From contig NZ_CP099993.1 of the NCBI RefSeq assembly GCF_024138125.1, positions 1,612,001 through 1,676,000 of the forward strand: a stretch of DNA of 64,000 nt. The letters are read 5' to 3'. This DNA is from Halorussus salilacus (GTDB lineage: Archaea; Halobacteriota; Halobacteria; Halobacteriales; Haladaptataceae). A program made the translations under genes and the position numbers. Positions 44,779 to 54,621 of the stretch are shown piece by piece. The notes beneath the pieces were generated by a model that was not told where the DNA came from, ran no database searches, and saw nothing but the letters and a program-made list of their open reading frames with translations. The stretch's first letter is position 1, and every line of letters starts with the position of its first letter.

Positions 44779-45428
44779 CTAAGCTAGTGAAAACCAATCT
44801 TCTACGTCTTCATAGAACGACTGCAGTTTGTCTGTGTGGAATTGGCCAATGAAGCACAACGGATACTTTTGCTCGTTATCGTTCGTGTGCTGGAGGAATC
44901 GCTGTGGGTCAGTGAGTCCACTTTCCCGGATAAACGCGCTGTTATCAAACTCGATATGATACCCTGCAAATTCTCCTAATTCACCTACCTTCTCGAAGGT
45001 CAGACAAGAGAACCCTCCGTGTTGAAAATCAGTTCTTAGTCCTCTTAGAAACTCAGTTTCCGACCGTAGTACGATTCTCCGGTTCCACCACTAGCCGGAG
45101 TAAATGAACCACTAGTGAGTTCTATTCCGTCTTCAGTATGTTGGTTGAAGAGAACCTTTACGGTCTCGTTGAATGAATAGAGCGAAGAGAGATAGTTGTG
45201 AAGTAAGCGGAGAACTTCAAAACCAGCATCCTGCTTCGAATCTTCGGGGCAGATATATAGGGGATTAGTCTTGAGTTCGCCGTCAATGTACTGGTCGACC
45301 TGGTAATAATTTTGGTCGAGTACCCGCTTTGCGGCTTTGAGACGAGTAGTAGCTGGCTGAGATAGGGAGCTACTTGGCGTTAATGCACTTCCGTAGAGTG
45401 CCTGTAGTTCATACTCATATCCGCCCAT
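44779..45428 (-). pseudogene. Frameshifted gene of unknown function in a low-GC block (~220 aa if joined)
   Basis: The first part (ATG 45428 to a stop at 45045, 127 aa) reads MGGYEYELQALYGSALTPSS... and contains LRLLHNYLSSLYSFNETVKVLFNQ. From about 45083 a second frame stays open to 44779 without a good start codon (SETEFLRGLRTDFQHGGFSC ... EDVEDWFSLA). Both parts have the same AT-rich codon use, so one ancestral protein has probably been split by an indel near 45050-45083. No family recognised. Likely foreign, next to tRNA-Gln. Confidence 0.65.
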
Positions 45429-45468
45429 ACTGAGAAGCTAGTAGTCGCGACTGAACCGAAAGTAGTGC

Positions 45469-45579
45469 CTATTCATCGTTGAAACGGACCGCACACAACG
45501 CGTCCTCAGCGGTATCAACATCACCCTCGGCCGCGAAAGCAACATCCTCGGCTGTCGGGATGTCGTTGGATTGCTTCAT
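45469..45579 (-). CDS. Small acidic protein, 36 aa
   Basis: MKQSNDIPTAEDVAFAAEGD followed by VDTAEDALCAVRFNDE. It lies 40 nt upstream of the frameshifted gene on the same strand and probably shared its transcript. Size, acidity and position would fit an antitoxin-like or leader protein, but this is only context. An AT-rich TATA-like GTTTATGG lies about 35 nt upstream. The rest of this block (45580-45931) shows no convincing gene. Confidence 0.45.
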   Translation of the reverse strand: MKQSNDIPTAEDVAFAAEGDVDTAEDALCAVRFNDE

Positions 45580-45931
45580 ACGTCAAAAGTTTATCTACCT
45601 TTCACCATAAACTTTCGTGTTGGCTTTCTCGACACGTTCCAGTACTTTCTATGGCAGGACGACCACCGCTTCCAAATGTAAATTCCTGCCCTCTAATTTT
45701 ATTTCTATTACATAAATTGTGGATTATCGAGCTAACCGGACGAGAGAGCCGACATCGCTGAGAGTTCCGGCTCCCGCCGAATTGGAGAACAGTAGCGTTC
45801 CAGTTCGGGGTGACAGCTGTGACGAGAAGGCATCGTCTCGCCTCTCCGTCTACAACAAGACTACATATATTCTTGGTTGGATAGGTAGTAGAGTGACGAC
45901 ATTTGAGAGAAGATTCGAACCGTTTGGGTCA

Positions 45932-46004
45932 TAGTCCCACCAGGATTCGAACCTGGGTCGAAGCCCCCAGAAGGCTTCAGGATTGGCCACTACCCCATGG
46001 GACT
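45932..46004 (-). tRNA. tRNA-Gln (CTG)
   Basis: Minus strand reads AGTCCCATGGGGTAGTGG..., anticodon loop TTCTGGG gives CTG, T-loop GGTTCGAATCC, acceptor AGTCCCA/TGGGACT and discriminator A. No intron. Its 3' end faces the low-GC block at 44.7-45.9 kb, as expected for an integration target. Confidence 0.95.
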
Positions 46005-46145
46005 GCGCACCCTACCGTACTTTCCGGGTGCATGTAAGCGTTGCGCGTTCGCCCGACTTTGCGAGTCGTTCGCACTCGAACCGCCGGGTCAGACGACCGT
46101 GCATAAAACAACACCTACTTTAGCACGAACTACGCACATTCGTGT

Positions 46146-46742
46146 ATGTACATCGGACGGTTCCTCATCGTCGCCCCTGACGTGGCGGCCTACCGCGTCT
46201 CCTCGCGGTCGTTCCCGAACCGGCAGGTAATCGAGCGCGACGGCGCGCTCACGGTCGCGCCGACCGACGATGCACCCGAGACCGACAACCCCTACATCTC
46301 GTACAACTGCGTCCGGCGCGCCGCGAGCGGCGCGCCGGACGCGGCAGTCGTCGGGAACGGCTCGCACGTCGACCCCATCACCGAGAAGCTCGAACTCGGC
46401 TACCCCGCCCGTGACGCCCTCGCAGAGAGCCTGCTCGCGCTGGACTACGAGAAGGACGACTACGACACGCCCCGCATCGCGGGCGTGCTCGAAGGCGGCC
46501 CGGACGAAACGGCCTCTATCGGCATCGTCCGGAAGGACGCCCTGCTGGTCCGCGAGGTCGCGGAACCGACCCTCGTGGCGACCTACGAGAAGGACGCGCC
46601 CGAGGCCGTCGCGTTCGACGCCGAGACGGCCGCCGAGGCCGCCCGCGAGGCGTACGACCTCGACTTCGAACACGCGGTCTGTGCGGCGGGCGTCGCCCGG
46701 ACCGACGAGGGCTTCTCGTTCGCGGTCGAGAACGGGAACTAA
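46146..46742 (+). CDS. purO: IMP cyclohydrolase, archaeal PurO type, 198 aa
   Basis: Last step of purine synthesis: FAICAR to IMP. The start [27 protein letters not shown], then [10 protein letters not shown] and [25 protein letters not shown] match the PurO family, which replaces bacterial PurH cyclohydrolase in many archaea. Normal length. ATG start preceded by AT-rich sequence. The phosphoesterase gene follows 25 nt downstream. Confidence 0.95.
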   Translation: MYIGRFLIVAPDVAAYRVSSRSFPNRQVIERDGALTVAPTDDAPETDNPYISYNCVRRAASGAPDAAVVGNGSHVDPITEKLELGYPARDALAESLLALDYEKDDYDTPRIAGVLEGGPDETASIGIVRKDALLVREVAEPTLVATYEKDAPEAVAFDAETAAEAAREAYDLDFEHAVCAAGVARTDEGFSFAVENGN

Positions 46743-46767
46743 GTCGCGGGCGTCCGAACGTCCGGCC

Positions 46768-47427
46768 ATGAAGGTCGGGGTCCTGTCTGACATCCACTCG
46801 AACGAGGTCGCGCTGGAAGCGGTGCTCGCCGACGCGGACGACGCGGAGGCGTTCGTCTGCGCGGGCGACGTGGTCGGATACAATCCGTGGCCCGCCGAGT
46901 GCGTCGCGGTAGTTCGCGAACGCGGGATTCCGACGGTGATGGGCAACCACGACCGGGCGGTCGCCACCGGGACGGCGTTCCGGTTCAATTCGATGGCGAA
47001 GGCCGGGGTCGAACACGCCCGGCAGCGACTGTCCGAGGACCAGCGCGGGTGGCTCGCCGCCCTCCCCGACGAGCGCCGCGAGTTCGACGGCCGGGTGAAG
47101 GTCGTCCACGGCCACCCGAACGACCCCGATCACTACACCCACCCCGAGGAGTTCTCGGCCGACCTCCTCGGCGACGAGGACGTGCTGATACTGGGCCACA
47201 CTCACGTCCAGCACCACGAGGTGTACGACGAGGGAATCGTGATGAACCCCGGGAGCGTCGGCCAACCCCGCGACGGCGACCCGCGCGCGGCCTACGCAGT
47301 CCTCGACTTGGACGACCTCACGGTCGAGCAACGGCGGGTCGAGTACGACGTGGAGGAAGTCCAAGAGGCCGTCGAGGAGGTGGGGCTTCCGAGTCGGATC
47401 GCCAGCAGGCTCTCGGACGGCCGGTAG
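46768..47427 (+). CDS. Calcineurin-like metallophosphoesterase (YfcE/MJ0936-like), 219 aa
   Basis: Metal-binding motifs in order: SDIHSNEVAL (7-16), AGDVVGYNPWP, MGNHDRAV, VHGHPND and LGHTHVQH, all intact. This subfamily hydrolyses cyclic nucleotides or phosphodiesters in vitro; the substrate here is unknown. ATG start, 25 nt after purO, likely the same transcript. Ends 35 nt from the convergent mdh stop. Confidence 0.92.
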   Translation: MKVGVLSDIHSNEVALEAVLADADDAEAFVCAGDVVGYNPWPAECVAVVRERGIPTVMGNHDRAVATGTAFRFNSMAKAGVEHARQRLSEDQRGWLAALPDERREFDGRVKVVHGHPNDPDHYTHPEEFSADLLGDEDVLILGHTHVQHHEVYDEGIVMNPGSVGQPRDGDPRAAYAVLDLDDLTVEQRRVEYDVEEVQEAVEEVGLPSRIASRLSDGR

Positions 47428-47462
47428 TCGCGAAAAATCGGAGTCGGACGCCGCGGCGGCGA

Positions 47463-48377
47463 CTACGCTATCTTCTCGTACTGCTCGGAGAGCTTGTCTG
47501 CGGCCTCGCCGAGCTGTTCGCGCTCGAACTCGGTGAGGTCCCACTCGACGACCTCCTCGACGCCGTCGCTCCCGAGCTTCAGGGGGACGCCCAGCGCCAC
47601 GTCGTCGTGGCCGTACTCGCCGTCGAGCTTGATGGAACCCGGGATGACCTCGCCGGTGTCGCGGACCACGGCCTCGACCATGTGGCCGACGCCGGTCGCG
47701 GGACCCCACTCGGTCGCGCCCTTCTTCTCGATGACGTTCATCGCGCTCTCCTGCAATTCGCCCAGAATCTCCTCCTTCTCGTCGTCGTCGAACTCGGGGT
47801 CGTTGCCGTTGACGCGGACCTTCGAGAAGACCGGTACCTGCGCGTCGCCGTGTTCGCCGAGGATGGTCGCCTCGACGTTCCGGACCGGTTCGTCGAAGCG
47901 CTGGCCGAGGACGTAGCGGAACCGCGCGGAGTCGAGTCGGCCGCCGAAACCGATGACTTGCTCGCGCGAGCGCTCGCCGACCTCGTAGAGGTGGCGGTTC
48001 AGCAAGTCGACCGGGTTCGAGGTCGTGACGGTCACGAAGTCGTCGTTGTACTCCGCGAGCGACGAGCCGATGTCCTCCATGATCGGCGCGTTGTCGCCCG
48101 CGAGGTCGATGCGGGTCTGGCCGGGCTGGCGGGGGATTCCGGCGGTGATGACCACCACGTCCGAGCCCTCGGTCGCCGAGTAATCGCCCTGCCGGACCGT
48201 GGTGTTCGCGTCGTAGGCCGCCCCGTGGTTCACGTCGGCGGCCTGCCCGACGGTGTCTTCCTCCTTGTCCGGGATGTCGACGAGCACCAGTTCGTCGGCC
48301 ACGTCCCGAAGCGCGATGTTGTACGCCGCCGCGGCCCCGACGGTTCCGGCCGCGCCGACCACGCTGATCTTGGTCAT
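47463..48377 (-). CDS. mdh: Malate dehydrogenase, LDH-like type, 304 aa
   Basis: Converts malate and oxaloacetate with NAD(H). Rossmann loop [18 protein letters not shown]; substrate region [19 protein letters not shown] with Arg residues distinguishing malate; [18 protein letters not shown]; catalytic His in [13 protein letters not shown]. Acidic surface; length matches the well-studied haloarchaeal tetrameric enzyme. ATG start. Probably monocistronic. Confidence 0.97.
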   Translation of the reverse strand: MTKISVVGAAGTVGAAAAYNIALRDVADELVLVDIPDKEEDTVGQAADVNHGAAYDANTTVRQGDYSATEGSDVVVITAGIPRQPGQTRIDLAGDNAPIMEDIGSSLAEYNDDFVTVTTSNPVDLLNRHLYEVGERSREQVIGFGGRLDSARFRYVLGQRFDEPVRNVEATILGEHGDAQVPVFSKVRVNGNDPEFDDDEKEEILGELQESAMNVIEKKGATEWGPATGVGHMVEAVVRDTGEVIPGSIKLDGEYGHDDVALGVPLKLGSDGVEEVVEWDLTEFEREQLGEAADKLSEQYEKIA

Positions 48378-48543
48378 GCCACGTAGAACCCCGCCCGCAA
48401 ATCGGTTAAGCGCTTCGAAACGTCCGAAAAATGACGGATGAGCGATGTTCGACGGCGGTTCACCGCCTCGCGGTCACGTCACCCACTCGCCTCGGCTCGC
48501 GACGAACACGACATTTTTCGGCCGTCGGCCCCAAACGGGGCGT

Positions 48544-49218
48544 ATGAGCAGTGACGACTCGGGATTCGACAAGGAGGCCGAGCGAGAGAAGCTCCGCGAG
48601 AAGTACGAGAAGGACAAGAAGGACCGCGAGAGCACCCAGCGGATGAGCGAACTCCTCCTCCAAGGTGCGACCATGACCGGCAAGCACTGCGGCGACTGCG
48701 GCGACCCCATCTTCCGATACGACGGCCAGGAGTTCTGCCCGACCTGCCAGCGCGAGGTCGAGCGTGACGCGGCCGCCGAATCTGACGACGACATCGACGC
48801 CGACGCGACCACGGCGGCCGACTCCGGGGCCGAGGTCGAATCCGGCGCGGTCGACTCCGACGCCGACGGACCCCGCGTGGAGATAAACGACGTTCGGGTC
48901 GCCGACCGACACGCCGACAGGTCGGACCTGCGCGACCCACCGTCTCGGACCGGCCGCCGGACCGACGACTCGCGTGGTTCGGGCGGCTCGCCCGGCGCTG
49001 ACCGCCCCGGTGGGGCCCACGACGACCCGACTCGCGCCCGCGGGCGCGAGTCGGGCGAGGCCGACCTCGCGACCGCCCGCGCGTCGCTGGTCCGGACGCT
49101 GACCGACCTCGCCCGCCGCGCCGAGGAGACCGACGACGTGGCCCGAACCCGCGACCTGCTCGCGGCGAGTCGGGAGGCCGCCGAGGCGCTCGCTGCGCTC
49201 GACCGAGCGAACCGCTGA
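48544..49218 (+). CDS. Sjogren-syndrome/scleroderma autoantigen 1-type zinc-ribbon protein, 224 aa
   Basis: Residues 1-60 contain MSELLLQGATMTGKHCGDCGDPIFRYDGQEFCPTCQ, the signature of the p27/SSSCA1 family with a four-Cys zinc ribbon. A long acidic disordered region follows, then a C-terminal helical segment (LATARASLVRTLTDLARRAEETDDVARTRDLLAAS). The family is widespread in archaea; molecular role unclear. ATG at 48544 chosen because the conserved block begins shortly after it. Confidence 0.9.
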   Translation: MSSDDSGFDKEAEREKLREKYEKDKKDRESTQRMSELLLQGATMTGKHCGDCGDPIFRYDGQEFCPTCQREVERDAAAESDDDIDADATTAADSGAEVESGAVDSDADGPRVEINDVRVADRHADRSDLRDPPSRTGRRTDDSRGSGGSPGADRPGGAHDDPTRARGRESGEADLATARASLVRTLTDLARRAEETDDVARTRDLLAASREAAEALAALDRANR

Positions 49219-49255
49219 GCGGTTCGCTCGGTCCCGGAGAGGGGTGGAATCTCGG

Positions 49256-49513
49256 CTATCGCTCGGTCGTTTCGCCCGGTGGCGAGCGCGCCCGCGACGA
49301 GAACGCGTCGGGGGTGACCGGTGCCGCCTGCATTCGCGCGAACAGGAGTTCGATGTCCCGCGTCTGGTCGGTGTCGCCGGTGTCGTGCTGTGGTTCGCCG
49401 TACATCGACTGCTCGTCGAACCTCGCTCCGCGTTCGTGGCAGGGCTCGCCGTACAGCCGTTTCTCGTCGGCGGTACCCGAAGCGTCGTCCGTGGAGGGGT
49501 ATTCGAGCGTCAT
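49256..49513 (-). CDS. Small hypothetical protein, 85 aa
   Basis: Acidic and GC3-rich: MTLEYPSTDDASGTADEKRL followed by two related units, LYGEPCHERGA and MYGEPQHDTGD. No TM segment or known motif. Chosen over overlapping plus-strand frames because its composition is halophile-like. Convergent with the zinc-ribbon gene. The 200 bases upstream of it before the hef stop hold no other gene. Confidence 0.6.
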   Translation of the reverse strand: MTLEYPSTDDASGTADEKRLYGEPCHERGARFDEQSMYGEPQHDTGDTDQTRDIELLFARMQAAPVTPDAFSSRARSPPGETTER

Positions 49514-49712
49514 TTACTCGGTACCTGAACGACGATGCCACCGCCCTTAACTCGTGAGCGCCGTTCGGCACCGTTTTGCCCGAAAACGGGAGATTAAACG
49601 GTAGCTAACGCGTAGTAAGGTATCATTTCTCATGCCGATGGTGGTCGGGAAACCCAGTGGTAACGACCGAATTGGCCGACGGTTCAGAACGGTTCATCCG
49701 CCGCGAGCGCGG

Positions 49713-52193
49713 TTACTCGTCGTAATCGCTCCCGACGACCTCGCGGATGCGCTCGGCGGTGATCTCGCCGACGCCCTCGGCCTCCATCAGGTCGTCCTTC
49801 CGAGCGGTCATCACGGCCTCGACCGTCTTGAACTCCGTCAGCAGGGAACGGGCGGTCACCGGTCCGATGTCGGCGATGGAGGCGACCACGTACTCCTGTT
49901 GCTCGGCCAGCGTCTTGCTCTGCTTCTCGCCGTGGACCGACACCTCGCGGTCGTCGACCTCCTGCTCGCGGGTGGCGACCACCTCCAGCAGGTCGGCGGT
50001 GTCGTCCTCGTCGCGGGTCCGGAGGACGCTCGCGCCGAAGTCGACCGCCAGCGACGACAGCGCCCCGCGGATGGCGTTGGGGTGGACGTTGCGCTCCTCG
50101 TAGAGGCCCTCGCCCTCCAGAATCAGGATGGGCCGGGCGTAGTGGCGGGTCGCGTCACCCAACTGCTCGAACAGCGAGCGGTCGCCGCCGGTCAGGGTGT
50201 CGAGGAAGTCGCTGACCGACTTTCGCTCGACGACGACCCGGTCGCTGAGGACGTAGTCGCCGACAGCCAGCGTTTCGAGGCGGGTCTCGATTCCCTCGCG
50301 GGTCGAGAGGTCCCGGGCGATGGTCGAGTCGAGTTCCCGCTGGTCGGCAACGATCTCGACCGTCCCCTCGTCGGGGCGGGCGGTGGCGACGACGCCGTCG
50401 TCGCCACCGCCCGTTTCGGTCGCGTCGGCCGTTCGAGTGGCGTCGGCCGTTTCGCTCCCCGCGCTTGCCCCGTCGTCCGAGTCGCTCGCGGCGAACGACT
50501 CCAGACCGGGTTCCACGTCGGAATCGGGACCACTCTCTGAGTCGCCACCGGCGGGTCCGGCGGGACCGTCGGTCCCGCCGGACCCACCCGACCCACCGGG
50601 ACCGCCGTCGAAGTCGGCCAGTCGTCGCTGGGAGTCGTCGAGTTCCTCCTCGACCTCGTCGGCGACCCCCTTCAGCTTCCGGAGTTCGTCCTCCATCTCG
50701 TCCTCGCGGCGCTTGGATATCCAGAAGTACGCCTCGTCGCGGGTGTCCTCCGCGAGCAGGACCGCGACCTTCCCCTCGGCCTGTCGGCCTGTCCGGCCCT
50801 TGCGCTGGATCGACCGGATGGCCGTGGGGACGGGTTCGTAGAACAGCACGAGGTCGACCTCGGGCACGTCGAGTCCCTCCTCGGCGACCGAGGTCGAGAC
50901 CAGCACCTCGAACTCCCCGCCCCGGAACCGGTCGAGGGTCTCCTGTTGCTGTTTCTGGGTCATCCCGTCGCTTCCCTCCTTGTCCCCCTGACCGACGAAC
51001 CGCTGGGTGTCGAAGTGCTGGCCGAGGAACTCGGTCAGCGCCTCGGCGGTGTCCCGGGACTCGGTGAACACGATGACGCGCTCGCCGCCCTCGATGCCGA
51101 GCGTTTCGGCGATGCGGATGCGCGCCCGGGAGTACTTCGGGTGGAGGCCGTCGTACTCCTCGGCCCGGCGCATCGCCTCCTTGACCTTGGGTTCGCTCAC
51201 GAACCGCTGGCTCGCCTTCGACGCGCCCGAACTCCGGGCGGCGTTGCGCTGGCGCTCGAAGTACCGCCGCAGCGCCTCGACGCTCTGGGTCTCGACGTAG
51301 GTCACCGCGGTCCGGAGCTTCCGAATCTCCGCGAGCGCCGACATCCCCTTGAAGCCCTCCGACTGGTCGTTGTCGATGAGCTGTTGGAGCTGGGCGCGCA
51401 TCTTCTTGATGTCGGTCTCCGAGAGGTCGGCGCTGGTCTTGCGCGTGACCCCGAGTTGCTTGAGCTTCCCGAGTCGGTCCTCGACGACCTCGTTGAGGGC
51501 GTCGCGAATCTCCAGAATCTCGTCGGGCAGTTCGACCCGCTCCCACTCCACCTCGGTGTCGTGGGTGAACTCCGACACGTCGCTGTCGTCCTCGGTCATC
51601 ACCTCGACGTTCTGGATGCCGAGGTTCTCGCACACGTCCAGAATCTCCTCCTCGTCGCCGCCCGGCGAGGCGCTCATCCCGGTCACGAGTGGGTCGGCGG
51701 CGTCCTGATGGTACCGTTCGGCGATGTAGTTGTAGGCGTAGTCGCCGGTCGCGCGGTGGCACTCGTCGAAGGTGAGGTGAGTCACGTCGCGGAGGTCGAC
51801 CCGGCTTCCCACGAGGTCGTTCTCGACGACCTGCGGGGTCGCGATGACGACCTGCGCGCGCTTCCACAGTTCTGCGCGGTCGTCGGGACTCACCTCCCCG
51901 GTGAACATCGCGATGTCGTCGTCGGGAACGTCGAGGGCCTCCCGATAGAAGTCGGTGTGTTGCTGGACGAGGGGCTTCGTCGGCGCGAGGAACAGGCTCT
52001 TGCCTCCTGCGTCGGCGAGTCGCTCGGCGGTCACCAGCAGGCTCACGGTCGTCTTCCCCAACCCCGTGGGGAGACAGACGAGGGTGTGGGCGTCCTTGGC
52101 CGACCCTGCCAACTGTAGCTGGTACATCCGCCGCTCGATGAACTCCGGAACCAGGAGTTCGTGGTCCACGTACTGCTCGCCGGTCGTCGCCAT
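49713..52193 (-). CDS. hef: Hef helicase-nuclease (XPF/FANCM family), 826 aa
   Basis: Processes stalled forks; it is the archaeal relative of FANCM and XPF. Helicase: Walker A LPTGLGKTT (41-49), FDECHRA, MSASPGG and motif VI QRKGRTGRQ. A low-complexity Gly/Asp/Ser/Ala linker (~residues 530-615) joins it to an ERCC4 nuclease domain with the catalytic VERKSVSDF motif, then tandem helix-hairpin-helices (IADIGPVTARSLLTEF and AEGVGEITAERIREV). All active-site residues are present. ATG start at 52193; single gene between small proteins and the dolichol-kinase-like gene. Confidence 0.97.
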   Translation of the reverse strand: MATTGEQYVDHELLVPEFIERRMYQLQLAGSAKDAHTLVCLPTGLGKTTVSLLVTAERLADAGGKSLFLAPTKPLVQQHTDFYREALDVPDDDIAMFTGEVSPDDRAELWKRAQVVIATPQVVENDLVGSRVDLRDVTHLTFDECHRATGDYAYNYIAERYHQDAADPLVTGMSASPGGDEEEILDVCENLGIQNVEVMTEDDSDVSEFTHDTEVEWERVELPDEILEIRDALNEVVEDRLGKLKQLGVTRKTSADLSETDIKKMRAQLQQLIDNDQSEGFKGMSALAEIRKLRTAVTYVETQSVEALRRYFERQRNAARSSGASKASQRFVSEPKVKEAMRRAEEYDGLHPKYSRARIRIAETLGIEGGERVIVFTESRDTAEALTEFLGQHFDTQRFVGQGDKEGSDGMTQKQQQETLDRFRGGEFEVLVSTSVAEEGLDVPEVDLVLFYEPVPTAIRSIQRKGRTGRQAEGKVAVLLAEDTRDEAYFWISKRREDEMEDELRKLKGVADEVEEELDDSQRRLADFDGGPGGSGGSGGTDGPAGPAGGDSESGPDSDVEPGLESFAASDSDDGASAGSETADATRTADATETGGGDDGVVATARPDEGTVEIVADQRELDSTIARDLSTREGIETRLETLAVGDYVLSDRVVVERKSVSDFLDTLTGGDRSLFEQLGDATRHYARPILILEGEGLYEERNVHPNAIRGALSSLAVDFGASVLRTRDEDDTADLLEVVATREQEVDDREVSVHGEKQSKTLAEQQEYVVASIADIGPVTARSLLTEFKTVEAVMTARKDDLMEAEGVGEITAERIREVVGSDYDE

Positions 52194-52282
52194 TCGGGAA
52201 TGTGTTCGTCGTCAAGTGGTTAAAGGGTTCGCCTATCGGGGTGAAAGTGAAATCCGGCGGCGTACCGACGCCGTTCCGGCGC

Positions 52283-52867
52283 TCAGAACGTCACCTCGGG
52301 GGCGTACTGCAACCCGAAGTACATCACGACCGCCGCGCCCACCGGAATCGTGAGATTGTCGTCGATGACGTAGCCCGCGATGACCGGCTTCGCGCCGTCG
52401 GCCAGCGTCGCCGCGAGCGCGCCGAGCGCGGCGGTCACCAGCGGGAGCCCCGAGAGGCTGGCGATGAGCAGACACACCCCGAATGTGAGCGCGAGGGTGT
52501 GGGCGGCCTTCACGCCCAACTCGCCGGACCCGACGTAGCCGCTGATGGGGTCGGCGATGGTCAGCATCAGCATCGCGGGAATCGCCACCCGCGGCTCGAA
52601 CAGGAGGGCGGCCGCGGTCATCCCGAACATGTAGAGCGCGTAGCCCGCGATGTTGTCCTGCTCGTACTCGCGGGTGAGCTCGTCGAAGATGCGCCAGTCG
52701 AGACCGACGAGGAGCCGGACCCCTTCCAGCGCGAGCGCGGCGACCGAACTCACCACGAGCAGGAGCTGTAACTGCTCGTAGCTCGCCAGGTCGAGCAGGT
52801 ACAGCGCAGGGTAGCCGGTGCCGCTGGCGTGGACGAGTCGGCGCTTGATCTCGCTGCCCACGGTCAC
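52283..52867 (-). CDS. Dolichol kinase / CTP-dependent lipid kinase-like membrane protein, 194 aa
   Basis: The opening RRLVHASGTGYPALYLL and the later TIADPISGYVGSGELGVKAAHTLAL and GALAATLADGAKP match the SEC59/dolichol kinase-phosphatidate cytidylyltransferase superfamily, in which Asp residues in the loops bind CTP-Mg. Six or so TM helices. It may phosphorylate a polyprenol for glycosylation or recycle phytol/geranylgeraniol; not resolvable. Its ATG overlaps the glyS stop by four bases (ATGA). Last gene of the CBS-glyS-kinase operon. Confidence 0.82.
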   Translation of the reverse strand: MTVGSEIKRRLVHASGTGYPALYLLDLASYEQLQLLLVVSSVAALALEGVRLLVGLDWRIFDELTREYEQDNIAGYALYMFGMTAAALLFEPRVAIPAMLMLTIADPISGYVGSGELGVKAAHTLALTFGVCLLIASLSGLPLVTAALGALAATLADGAKPVIAGYVIDDNLTIPVGAAVVMYFGLQYAPEVTF

Positions 52868-54621
52868 TGCTCGGGCGCGGCGGCCTCGAGGTCCGCGAAG
52901 GTGGTCTCGCCGGTCCGGAGGTCGCCGAGCAGGTCGGGCAAGTCCTCGACGGGAACCCTGACCTGCTCGGTCGAATCGCGCTCGCGGAGCGTGACGGTGT
53001 CGTCATCGAGGCTGTCGTAGTCCACCGTGACGCAGAACGGCGTGCCGACCTCGTCCTGCCTGCGGTAGCGCCGACCGATGTTGCCCGAGTCGTCGTAGCT
53101 CACGTCGAGGCCCTCCGCGCGGAGGTCGGCGGTGATCTCGCGGGCGAGTTCGCCCATGCCGTCCTTGTCCATCAGCGGGAAGACGCCGACGAAGGTGGGT
53201 GCGACCTCGGGTTCGAGGGCGAGACGCGTCCGCGTCTCGCCCTCGACCTCGTCGACCTCGTAGGAGTGGACCAGCACCGTGTAGACCGCCCGGTCGATAC
53301 CGATGGAGGGTTCGACCACATGAGGCATGAGGTGTTCGCCGGTCTCCTTGACCTCCTCGACCGAGAAGCCGGTCTTCTCGGTCGGAATCGTGTACTCTTC
53401 ACCGCCGACTTCGACGGTGACTTCCTCGCCCTCGAACGCCGAGCGCTCGCGCTCGGCGAGCGTTTCGAGCGTGTCGGCGATGTCTCCGGCCTTCCCGCCG
53501 AACTCGGGGCCGAGGTAGCTCATGTCGGGGTCGACCGTGGCGCGCTCGACCACCTTCGGTTCGTCGTACTGCTTGAAGACGGTGAAGTCGTCGTCGGAGT
53601 ATTCGTCGTGCTTGCTGAGGTCGTAGTCGCTGCGGTAGGCGAACCCCGCGAGCTCGTACCAGTCGCCGTCGATCTCGCCCTCGGCGTCCCAGCAGTCGGC
53701 GGCGTAGTGGGCCAGTTCGCCAGCGAGGTGCTGGCGGAACCGGAACCGGTCCATGTCGACGCCGATGGACTCGTACCACTGCTTGCCGACGCCGAGGTAG
53801 TACGCGACCCACTCGTGGACGAGGCCCTCCGCGACCGCCTCGCCGACGGTCGTCTCGACGTACTCGCCGCTCTCGCCGTCCTCGCCGCCCTGTTCGTCGG
53901 CGGGGTACAGCGTGAGTTCCACGTCCTCGACCCGCTCCAGCGGGGGTTCGTCTTCGGTCGGGTCGATGAAGTGTTCGACCTCGGCCTGCGTGAACTCCCG
54001 GGTCCGGATGAGCGAGTTCCGCGGCGAAATCTCGTTCCGGTAGGCCTTGCCGATCTGGGTGATGCCGAACGGGAGCTGGTTCCGGGCGTATTCGGCGAGC
54101 TGGGGGAACTCCACGAAGATGCCCTGTGCGGTCTCGGGCCGGAGGTAGCCCGGCGAGGAGCTACCCGGGCCGATGTTGGTCTCGAACATCAGATTGAAGT
54201 CCTCGACCGGCTCGCCCGCCAGTTCGGCGTCGCAGGTGGGACACCGGAGGTCGTGCTCCCGGATGAGCTCCTCGACCTCCTCGATTGGGTAGCTCTCGGC
54301 CTCCTCGATGTCGGTCGCGTCCTCGATGAGGTGGTCGGCGCGGTGGCTCTCGCCGCACTCGGGGCACTCCACGAGCATGTCGTCGAAGGTGTCGAGGTGG
54401 CCCGACGCCTCGAAGACGGCCTCGGGCATCACGGTCGGGGCGTCGATCTCGCGGTGGCCCTCCCGGACGCCGAACCGCTCGCGCCACGCGTCCTCGACGT
54501 TCTGCTTGAGGGTCGCGCCTTCCGGACCGTAGGTGTAGAAGCCCGAGACGCCGCCGTACGCCCGCGCCGACTGGAAGAAGTAGCCCCGCCGCTTGGCGAG
54601 TTCCACGAGGTCCCGGCTCAT
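52864..54621 (-). CDS. glyS: Glycyl-tRNA synthetase (eukaryotic/archaeal alpha2 type), 585 aa
   Basis: Class II synthetase charging tRNA-Gly. Motifs: FFQSARAYGGVSGFYTYGPEGATLKQN, a zinc-site pair CPECGE...CPTCDAE, motif 2 YRNEISPRNSLIRTREFTQAEVEHF, and motif 3 PSIGIDRAVYTVLVHSY; C-terminal anticodon-binding domain from ~residue 465. ATG at 54621 (MSRDLVELAKRRG) overlaps the upstream stop by four bases. Translationally coupled to both neighbours. Confidence 0.97.
   Translation of the reverse strand: MSRDLVELAKRRGYFFQSARAYGGVSGFYTYGPEGATLKQNVEDAWRERFGVREGHREIDAPTVMPEAVFEASGHLDTFDDMLVECPECGESHRADHLIEDATDIEEAESYPIEEVEELIREHDLRCPTCDAELAGEPVEDFNLMFETNIGPGSSSPGYLRPETAQGIFVEFPQLAEYARNQLPFGITQIGKAYRNEISPRNSLIRTREFTQAEVEHFIDPTEDEPPLERVEDVELTLYPADEQGGEDGESGEYVETTVGEAVAEGLVHEWVAYYLGVGKQWYESIGVDMDRFRFRQHLAGELAHYAADCWDAEGEIDGDWYELAGFAYRSDYDLSKHDEYSDDDFTVFKQYDEPKVVERATVDPDMSYLGPEFGGKAGDIADTLETLAERERSAFEGEEVTVEVGGEEYTIPTEKTGFSVEEVKETGEHLMPHVVEPSIGIDRAVYTVLVHSYEVDEVEGETRTRLALEPEVAPTFVGVFPLMDKDGMGELAREITADLRAEGLDVSYDDSGNIGRRYRRQDEVGTPFCVTVDYDSLDDDTVTLRERDSTEQVRVPVEDLPDLLGDLRTGETTFADLEAAAPEQ

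Noticed and set aside
45719-45934. 71-codon plus-strand frame beside tRNA-Gln
   Set aside because: No acidic bias, no motif, no promoter seen; probably chance in AT-rich DNA.
49244-49557. Overlapping plus-strand small frames at the 85-codon gene
   Set aside because: They share the interval but give Arg/Val/Ser-rich sequences; the minus-strand frame is acidic with an internal YGEP repeat.
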